Shown piece by piece: positions 47,244 through 52,991 of a stretch of 52,991 bases of DNA. Every line of letters begins with the position of its first letter. Position 1 is the first letter of the stretch. Both the position numbers and the translations under genes were made by a program. Under the pieces are notes generated by a model, which did no database searches, had not been told where the DNA came from, and saw only the letters and a list, made by a program, of their open reading frames with translations. This stretch comes from Bog-756 sp036513075. Lineage in GTDB: Bacteria > Actinomycetota > Acidimicrobiia > Acidimicrobiales > RAAP-2. The DNA is taken from positions 1-52,991 of the forward strand of contig DATBZS010000058.1 of NCBI GenBank assembly GCA_036513075.1, given 5' to 3'.

Positions 47244-49717
47244 AGGTCCTCCTCTTTTTCGGCGGGCCCAGCGAGGAACGCGACGTGAGCGTGGGGTCCA
47301 TCAAGCCGTGGGTCACCTACTTGCAGGCCGACCCCACGACCGAGCTCACCGTGGTGTTCATCGACCGCTCCCTGCGCGCCTATCGGACGCCGCCGGTGTA
47401 CTACTACGCCAACACCTGTGCCGACTTCGAGTCCCAGCTCCGGACCCTCGACCTCGAGCTGTCGTGGGACGAAGTGGCCGACCTGGCCCGGGCCCACGAC
47501 GTGGTTGTGCCCGTCATCCACGGCGAGTTCGGCGAGGACGGTGTGCTCCAGCAGCGGCTCGAGGACTGGGGCGTGCCCTATGTGTTCAGCCGCCCGGACG
47601 CCCTCGCCCGCACGCTCCACAAGGGGGACTGCTACGCCACCCTGTCGGCCGCCGGCTTCCCGGTACCGGGCCACCGCCTGGTGAACCGGGACGAGTGGGC
47701 GGTCGACCGGTCGGGGGTGCTGGCCGACCTCGGCACCCTGGCCCCGACGCTGCCGAGATCCGAACATGGCTCGGGCCGGCTGCTCGCCGTCAAGCCGATG
47801 TGCGGCGGGTCCTCCTTCGGTGTGGACGCGGTCCCGGCCTCCGAGGCCGCCTTGGCCGGTGCCATCGAGGCTGCCTTCGCTTCGACCGACGGCGACGTCA
47901 TCATCGAGGAGTTCCTCAGCGGAACCGAGTTCTCGGTGGTGGTGCTCGACGGTCCGGACGGGGTGCCCACTGCGCTCGCGCCAACCGAGGTCGAGAAGCC
48001 GGAGGCCAGCCTGGTCTACGGCACCGAGGAGAAGTACCTGGCCGGTTCGGGGGTCATCCACCACACCCCGATGCGGGTGGACGACGCCGTCCTGCGCGAG
48101 ATCCGCACCCAGGCGGCCGAGGCCTACCGTCTGCTCGGTCTGCGCCACATGGCCCGCATCGACGGTTTCTGGACCGACGACGGGACCGTGGTGGTCATCG
48201 ATGTGAACGGCATCAGTGGGATGGGCTTCTCGAGCTTCGTCTTCCAGCAGGCGGCCATGGTCGGCCTCGACCATCGTCGGCTCATCATGGGGCTGTTGCG
48301 GGCCGGCCTGGGCCAGTCGGACGTCACGGCCGAAGACGCGGTGACGACCACAGCGGGCGCCCGCCGGATCAACGTGGTGCTCGGCGGGCCGACCAGCGAA
48401 CGACAGGTGAGCCGCCAGAGCGGGTGTTTCGTCGGCCTGTCCCTCTTGGCCTCGGGTAGCGACGTCCGCTTCTATCTGATGGACCTGCAGAGCCGATATG
48501 TCGAGATCGGGCTGTTCTACGTGCTCCACCACGACGTCGAGGAGATCCACGCGCTGGTGGGCGACCCTCTGCGTCGGGCCACCATCGAGGCGGTGGGAGC
48601 GGCGGTGCGATCCGACTTCGCCATGGGGGAGGACGCCGCCCTGGCGGCGTTGCGGCTGGGTCACATCGTCGCCCTGGAGGAGGTGGCGGCCGAAGCCGAC
48701 TTCGTCTTCTTGGCCCTGCACGGGGGACAGGGCGAGGACGGGCGCATCCAGCTGGCTCTCGACCGGCTCGGCACGCCGTACAACGGCTCCGGGCCTTTGG
48801 CTGCCGCGCTGGCCACCGACAAGGTGGCTTCAGCGACTCATGTGCGTGAGCTCGGGCTTCCCGGTATCGCGTCGCCGGCCCAACGGGAGGTCGACATCTT
48901 CGAGCTGGGTACCTGGCTGGACGAGATGGTCGGGCCCGGCGGAGCGGCTACCCGCTTTGCCGCCTTGTGCGACGAGCTCGGAGCACGGGCCTTGATCTGC
49001 AAGCCGGCGACCGAGGGAAGCTCCACTGGGGTGAAGCTGTTGCGACGACCCGAGGCGATGGAGCGGTTCCTCCACGCCATCGTGACCGAGGCACCGGTGT
49101 TCTCAGGTGACGAAGCACGATCGGATCTGGGTGGCAGGACGCTGAACATCGCCATGCCGGTTCCCGCACCGAGACGATGGGTGATCGAGCGCGCCTTCGT
49201 CGACACCACCGCAGTGGAGCTCCCGGAAGGGGATCTCAACCTCGAGGCGCTACGCCCGTGGTTCGCCGCCAAGCAGTTCATCGAGCTGACCGCGGCCGTG
49301 CTGGACCGACCCGGGCGCGGCCTGGTGGCAGCTGTGCCCAGCGTGGCGGTGACTTCCGAGGAACTCACCCTCCAACAGAAGTTCCAGGGCGGGGTGGGCA
49401 CCAACCTGGCCCTCGACCTGTTCGTGCCGGCCGAGGTGGCCGATGGGATCCGCCTGCGGGTCGAGCGCCTGGCCCGGGCCTTCGACGTCGAAGGGTACGG
49501 ACGCCTGGACCTGTTCTGGGATCAGGTCAACGATGTCGTGCACCTGTTGGAGGTCAACACGTTGTGCGGCCTCACCGAGGCCACCGTCTTCTACTCGCAG
49601 TGGCTCGCCGACCGCGATTCATTGCCTCCCTGGGCCGTTCTCGAGCGCATCGTCGAGGCCGGGTCGGACCGGTCTGCGCGGCGGGCCCGTCCAGACCGCG
49701 CCGCCCGGGCCGGATGA
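47240..49717 (+). CDS. ddl: tandem-fused D-Ala-D-Ala ligase (two Ddl/ATP-grasp units)
   Basis: One 825-residue polypeptide holds two complete Ddl-like ATP-grasp units. Half 1 (about 1-360): GGPSEERDVS (8-17), HGEFGEDG (94-101), KP..GGSSFGV (185-195), omega-loop EEKYL (263-267), DVNGISGM (321-328). Half 2 (about 375-805): GGPTSERQVS (382-391), HGGQGEDG (494-501), KP..EGSSTGV (588-598), a different omega loop QKFQGGVGTN (713-722), EVNTLCGLTE (771-780). A single Ddl is ~320-370 residues. The halves are only distantly alike and probably differ in substrate. The gene sits between two MurF genes, overlapping the first by 4 bases, so its dipeptide product probably feeds them. Confidence 0.92.
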   Translation: MKVLLFFGGPSEERDVSVGSIKPWVTYLQADPTTELTVVFIDRSLRAYRTPPVYYYANTCADFESQLRTLDLELSWDEVADLARAHDVVVPVIHGEFGEDGVLQQRLEDWGVPYVFSRPDALARTLHKGDCYATLSAAGFPVPGHRLVNRDEWAVDRSGVLADLGTLAPTLPRSEHGSGRLLAVKPMCGGSSFGVDAVPASEAALAGAIEAAFASTDGDVIIEEFLSGTEFSVVVLDGPDGVPTALAPTEVEKPEASLVYGTEEKYLAGSGVIHHTPMRVDDAVLREIRTQAAEAYRLLGLRHMARIDGFWTDDGTVVVIDVNGISGMGFSSFVFQQAAMVGLDHRRLIMGLLRAGLGQSDVTAEDAVTTTAGARRINVVLGGPTSERQVSRQSGCFVGLSLLASGSDVRFYLMDLQSRYVEIGLFYVLHHDVEEIHALVGDPLRRATIEAVGAAVRSDFAMGEDAALAALRLGHIVALEEVAAEADFVFLALHGGQGEDGRIQLALDRLGTPYNGSGPLAAALATDKVASATHVRELGLPGIASPAQREVDIFELGTWLDEMVGPGGAATRFAALCDELGARALICKPATEGSSTGVKLLRRPEAMERFLHAIVTEAPVFSGDEARSDLGGRTLNIAMPVPAPRRWVIERAFVDTTAVELPEGDLNLEALRPWFAAKQFIELTAAVLDRPGRGLVAAVPSVAVTSEELTLQQKFQGGVGTNLALDLFVPAEVADGIRLRVERLARAFDVEGYGRLDLFWDQVNDVVHLLEVNTLCGLTEATVFYSQWLADRDSLPPWAVLERIVEAGSDRSARRARPDRAARAG

Positions 49718-49736
49718 CGGCGCCGCACGGCACGGG

Positions 49737-52280
49737 ATGATCCGCCTCGACGACCTGCAGGCGTCCGTTCCCGCGCTGGTGGTGCTGGGGCCGGTCCACG
49801 CCGGACGATACGACCGGTTCTGCATCGATTCGCGCCTGGTCGAGCCGGGCGACCTCTTCGTGGCCGTCCGCACCCAGCGGGCCGACGGCCACGACCACGT
49901 AGCCGACGCCTGGGCCCGCGGGGCCGCTGCCGTCCTGGTGGACGACGCCTCGGGCGTGCCCGACGGGTGCCCGGCCCTCGTGGTGGACGACACGGTGTCG
50001 GCCATGCGGCACTACGGCGCCCACGTTGTCCGGGTCTGGGCTCCGCGGGTGGTGGCGGTGACCGGGACGGTCGGCAAAACCGCGACCAAGGAGCTCATCG
50101 CCGAAGTCCTCGCGACCCGGTTCACCGTGTTCCGCACCCCGGGCAACTTCAGCGGCCGCTTCGGTCTGGCCGTGGCGCTCGGTGGGCTCCGGCCCGAGCA
50201 CCAGGTGGCCGTGGTCGAGATGGCGACCGGGCACTTCGGGGAGATCGATGCTATGTGCGCCATGACGCCACCCGAGGTCGCGGTGGTCACGGCGGTGGAC
50301 GCCGCCCATCTGGTCGCCCTCGGCGACGTGGACGGTGTGGCCCGAGAGAAGGGAGCACTGGTAGCCCACCTCCCGGGAGACGGTCTGGCCGTCCTCAACG
50401 CGGACGACCCACGGGTCGCGGCCATGGCTGGAACGAGCCCGGCACCGGTGGTCACCTTCGGTACCGGGGTGGGCGCCGATTTCCGGGCGGGCGACGTCGA
50501 GGTGTCGGCCACCGGCACGACGTTCGTGGCCCACCAGGGCGGGTGGGAGGCCCGGGTCGAGGTACCCCTGCTCGGGGTCCACAGTGCGGTTGCCGGCATG
50601 GCCGCACTGGCCGTGGGGGAGCGATTCGGTATCGACCGGGGCGACGCGGTGGCCGCCGTCGGCCGGGTGCCGGCAATCGCCGGTCGGCTCCGTCCCCTGG
50701 CCGGGCGGGACGGCAGCCTCGTGCTCGACGACACCTACAACGCCGCACCCCGGTCGGTCCTTGCCGGTCTGGAGACGTTGCGCGCCCTACCGGGGCGGCC
50801 CCGTATCGCCGTGCTCGGCGACATGGCCGAACTCGGGACGGCCAGCGAGGAGCTGCACCGCCTGGTCGGACAGCGGGCCGCCGAAGTTGTGGACCTCCTG
50901 GTCGTCCAAGGCACGTCGTCAACGTGGACGGCCGACGCCGCCGTCAAGGCCGGGCTCGACCCCGAACGGGTGGCCATCACCTTCACCCCTGAGGACACCG
51001 CAGCCGAAGTGGCGTCCCACCTCGGGCCCGACGCTGTGGTGTTGGTGAAGGGCAGCGCAGTGGCCCGCATGGAGCGGGTGGTCGAGCAGCTGTTGGCCAA
51101 TGGGTCCGATCCCGTTGAGCTGCTGGTCCGCCAGGACCGGGCCTGGAGGTCCCTCAGCATCGTCCAGCTCGATCGGCCGACCTGGTTGGAGATCGACCTG
51201 TCGGCTGTGACCCACAACATCCGGCGTCTGGCCGCCCGGGTACCGGGGGCCGAAGTGATGGTGGTGCTCAAGGCCGACGCCTACGGGCACGGCGCCGTGC
51301 CGGTGGCCCATACCGCCCTGCGCAGCGGGGCAACCTCATTGGGTGTGGCGTGCCTGCCCGAAGCAAGGGTCCTTCGCGAGGCCGGCATCCGGGCCCCCGT
51401 GCTCGTCCTGGGTTACACGCCGGGGTGGCAGGCCCGCGAGGCTGTCGGTCTCGGCCTCACCCTCACCGTGTTCGACCTCGACACGGCGCGGGCGTATGGA
51501 CGGGCGGCCCGGGCCCTCGACTCCACGGTGACCGTGCACGTGAAAGTCGACACCGGTATGCACCGGCTCGGCGTGGACGTCGACGGCGCCGCCGACTTCG
51601 TCCGGGAGGTCGGCGGGATCGAGGGCCTGGACGTGGCCGGGCTGTTCACCCACTTCGCCTGTGCCGACGACCCGTCGCCGGCCGGCGTGGCGGCCACCGA
51701 CGCCCAACTCGAGGCATTCCACCGGGTGCTCGCCGACCTCGAGTCGACGGGCCACCGACCGGAGGTGGTGCACGCCTCCAACAGCGCCGGTGTGCTCTGC
51801 CGGGACGACGCCGCTTTCGACCTGGTGCGCCCGGGCATCGCCGTTTACGGCCTGCCGCCCGGGCCCGAGGTCGCCGTGGGCGACCTGCGACCAGCGCTGT
51901 CTTGGAAGTCCCAGGTGGCCCAAGTTCACGACCTGGGGGTGGGCGAGTCCGTCGGATACGGGCACACCTGGACGGCCGCCCGGCCGAGCCGTGTGGCAAC
52001 CGTCCCCGTGGGCTACGCCGACGGGCTGCGCCGCGCTCCGGCCACGTGGCATCACGTGCTGGTTCGAGGCCGCCCCGCCCCGCTGATCGGCCGCGTCTCC
52101 ATGGACCAGATCTCGATCGACGTGACCGACGTCGACGGTGTCCGGCGCGGTGACGAGGTGGTGCTGATCGGTCGACAGGGCGGCGCCGTGCTGCCGGCCA
52201 CCCGGGTGGCCGAATGGCTTGGCACCTCCCCGTACGAAGTCGTTTCCGAGATCCTGTCCCGCGTGCCACGGGTGAACTGA
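49737..52280 (+). CDS. MurF-alanine racemase fusion
   Basis: A bifunctional protein of 847 residues. Residues 1-~475 are a MurF-type ligase (P-loop VTGTVGKTATKEL 108-120, DDTYNAAPRSVLAGL 331-345, IAVLGDMAELG 357-367) in which the usual FNNE(I/L)G motif is replaced by NFSGRFG (137-143). Residues ~482-847 are a fold-III PLP alanine racemase: LEIDLSAVTHNI, PLP lysine Lys512 in VLKADAYGHG, DTGMHRLGV, HASNSAG, catalytic Tyr741 in ESVGYGHTW, and GRVSMDQ. The racemase makes D-Ala, the ligase substrate's building block. MurF-Alr fusions are known in Bacteroidota. ATG 49737 is 20 bases after the ddl stop; the frame is open further upstream without homology. Confidence 0.93.
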   Translation: MIRLDDLQASVPALVVLGPVHAGRYDRFCIDSRLVEPGDLFVAVRTQRADGHDHVADAWARGAAAVLVDDASGVPDGCPALVVDDTVSAMRHYGAHVVRVWAPRVVAVTGTVGKTATKELIAEVLATRFTVFRTPGNFSGRFGLAVALGGLRPEHQVAVVEMATGHFGEIDAMCAMTPPEVAVVTAVDAAHLVALGDVDGVAREKGALVAHLPGDGLAVLNADDPRVAAMAGTSPAPVVTFGTGVGADFRAGDVEVSATGTTFVAHQGGWEARVEVPLLGVHSAVAGMAALAVGERFGIDRGDAVAAVGRVPAIAGRLRPLAGRDGSLVLDDTYNAAPRSVLAGLETLRALPGRPRIAVLGDMAELGTASEELHRLVGQRAAEVVDLLVVQGTSSTWTADAAVKAGLDPERVAITFTPEDTAAEVASHLGPDAVVLVKGSAVARMERVVEQLLANGSDPVELLVRQDRAWRSLSIVQLDRPTWLEIDLSAVTHNIRRLAARVPGAEVMVVLKADAYGHGAVPVAHTALRSGATSLGVACLPEARVLREAGIRAPVLVLGYTPGWQAREAVGLGLTLTVFDLDTARAYGRAARALDSTVTVHVKVDTGMHRLGVDVDGAADFVREVGGIEGLDVAGLFTHFACADDPSPAGVAATDAQLEAFHRVLADLESTGHRPEVVHASNSAGVLCRDDAAFDLVRPGIAVYGLPPGPEVAVGDLRPALSWKSQVAQVHDLGVGESVGYGHTWTAARPSRVATVPVGYADGLRRAPATWHHVLVRGRPAPLIGRVSMDQISIDVTDVDGVRRGDEVVLIGRQGGAVLPATRVAEWLGTSPYEVVSEILSRVPRVN

Positions 52281-52305
52281 CTTCCTGGAGCAACTCCAAA
52301 TCGCA

Positions 52306-52311
52306 TATACT
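52306..52311 (+). promoter_or_regulatory. -10-like element before the leader/HTH genes
   Basis: TATACT lies in an unusually AT-rich patch 25 bases after the alr stop, with only a weak -35 (TTCCTGG region) at the right distance. It suggests the HTH gene has its own promoter. Confidence 0.35.
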
Positions 52312-52366
52312 CTTCTGTCAGAGCCTTCGGATCCCGCCCGGGAACCGGAGCAGTGGAGGTGCGGTC

Positions 52367-52414
52367 ATGACCTGCATCGCATGGACTGGACCAGGATTGC
52401 GGGTGGTCCGGTGA
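52367..52414 (+). CDS. 15-residue leader peptide
   Basis: A tiny frame, MTCIAWTGPGLRVVR, with a good ribosome site (GTGGAGGTG, GGAGG about 8 bases before the ATG). Its TGA overlaps the GTG at 52411, a start candidate for the HTH protein, so the peptide could couple translation of that protein. Existence as a real peptide is inferred from the spacing only. Confidence 0.35.
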   Translation: MTCIAWTGPGLRVVR

Positions 52415-52794
52415 CCGTCGACCAGGGGTCGGCGCCCTCGATCCACGACCTGAAGGCCTCGGCGGGGGACAGCATCGAGCAGCTGATCGGTGCCACGTCG
52501 GTCCTGCGGTCGGAGCTGGACTCCCATGAGGCCATCTGCCACAAGTTGCTGGACGAGGTTCGGGTCGACCACGAGATCACCGGGGTGCTTCCCGCCATCC
52601 ACGCCGATACCTGGCGGTCCGCCGTCACCGACGCCATCCGGGGCTTCGAGGCGGCCCGGCACCGCGTCCGCCTCCTGCTCGTAGCCATCGAGGTCCAGGA
52701 GGGACTGTCCATCGGCGAGGTGGCCAAGAGCTGGGGCGTCTCCCGCCAGTTGGCTTCGCGTTGGGTCCAGGAGAGCGCCACACTCAAGGACTGA
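52411..52794 (+). CDS. small HTH DNA-binding protein
   Basis: About 127 residues (137 if the ATG at 52381 is used). The N-terminal two thirds are helical with no recognised motif (SIEQLIGATSVLRSELDSHEAICHKLLDEV). The C-terminus is a helix-turn-helix of the LSIGEVAKSWGVSRQLASRWVQ type. It probably binds DNA as a dimer via the helical part. I prefer GTG 52411, which overlaps the leader peptide stop. Its place downstream of the MurF/Ddl/Alr operon, behind a -10-like sequence, suggests an independent or partly coupled gene, not a cell-wall enzyme. Confidence 0.65.
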   Translation: MTVDQGSAPSIHDLKASAGDSIEQLIGATSVLRSELDSHEAICHKLLDEVRVDHEITGVLPAIHADTWRSAVTDAIRGFEAARHRVRLLLVAIEVQEGLSIGEVAKSWGVSRQLASRWVQESATLKD

Positions 52795-52991
52795 ATCGCC
52801 AGGACCCCGCCGACCCCTGGCCGACCGTCCATCCCTCAGCGCCGTCATCGGCACCTCCCGGTGACACAGAGCCACGGACGGTGCCTCGCCCGCCGGGGCG
52901 ATCCTGATCAGCGCGTTGTAGGTGACCACGCCGATGGCGAAGTGCATGGTCATCAGGACCAGAACACCGCGAGCCGACTCACCCCGGATCA
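52795..52991. other. right edge, possible end of a membrane protein gene
   Basis: On the minus strand one frame is open from the window edge and reads ESARGVLVLMTMHFAIGVVTYNALIRIAP, a hydrophobic stretch that could be the C-terminal part of a membrane protein starting beyond the window. That frame then runs antisense through the HTH gene without a stop, so the coding call is weak. Confidence 0.25.

Noticed and set aside
47093..48721. A 542-residue minus-strand frame opposite the double Ddl gene
   Set aside because: Composition is of the antisense-shadow type and it conflicts with a protein that has two full sets of Ddl motifs.
52318..52953. A 211-residue minus-strand protein across the HTH gene
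   Set aside because: Most of it is the antisense of the HTH gene; only the hydrophobic start near the right edge is suggestive, and it cannot be judged without more sequence.
1..52991. CRISPR array, insertion sequence or integrated element
   Set aside because: No regularly spaced direct repeats, transposase or integrase motifs, or terminal inverted repeats with target duplications were seen.

Overview
The window is a roughly 53 kb piece of a high-GC, gene-dense actinobacterial chromosome. Third codon positions are mostly G or C and GTG starts are frequent. The content points to Actinomycetota: a PimB-type mannosyltransferase, luciferase-like (F420/flavin) oxidoreductases, a maleylpyruvate isomerase/mycothiol-type (MDMPI) protein, an ECF41-type sigma factor, a class II ribonucleotide reductase ending in a zinc ribbon, and Thr-rich secreted proteins. 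The class Acidimicrobiia is my best guess. That is inference, since no rRNA or marker tree is available.

Layout. 1-14 kb: ordinary metabolism. Two alpha/beta hydrolases, an acyl-CoA synthetase, a 2-hydroxyacid dehydrogenase, an orphan response regulator, a small Cys4 protein, queG, pimB, a SRPBCC protein, an LLM oxidoreductase, an AlaC-like aminotransferase, an acetoacetate-decarboxylase-fold protein, a PlsC-type acyltransferase, an ACT-domain protein and glpK. 14.4-17.8 kb: class II ribonucleotide reductase nrdJ, with a recognisable promoter, tandem NrdR boxes and a terminator hairpin. 17.9-24.2 kb: looser, less GC-biased DNA with a small membrane protein, a MarR-type regulator plus DrrAB-like ABC exporter (with an inverted-repeat operator), signal peptidase I, an amidase-like membrane protein and a NAGPA-like lipoprotein. 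24.3-33.5 kb: an M20 peptidase, then a catabolic-looking block (DUF7064/7065 protein, LLM monooxygenase, TetR regulator, two amidohydrolase-2 proteins, an uncharacterised protein and a thiolase). 33.6-38.5 kb: a secreted protein, then a minus-strand run of MDMPI protein, amidohydrolase, ABM monooxygenase, UspA and DUF2252 protein. 38.5-45.8 kb: polysaccharide genes (a truncated BY-kinase remnant, one GT2 and two GT4 glycosyltransferases), an ECF41 sigma factor with a FAD oxidoreductase, and a small membrane protein.

The most striking region is 45.9-52.3 kb, a plus-strand operon: murF, then one 825-residue polypeptide holding two D-Ala-D-Ala-ligase (ATP-grasp) units in tandem, then a second MurF fused to alanine racemase. 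The operon encodes racemisation of Ala, D-Ala-D-X ligation (twice) and addition of the dipeptide to the muropeptide (twice). The two ligase halves differ in the omega loop (Tyr versus apparent Phe), and the two MurFs differ in the usual FNNE(I/L)G motif. This raises the possibility of two different termini, for example D-Ala-D-Ala and a D-Ala-D-X variant. It is followed by a short leader peptide apparently coupled to a small HTH protein.
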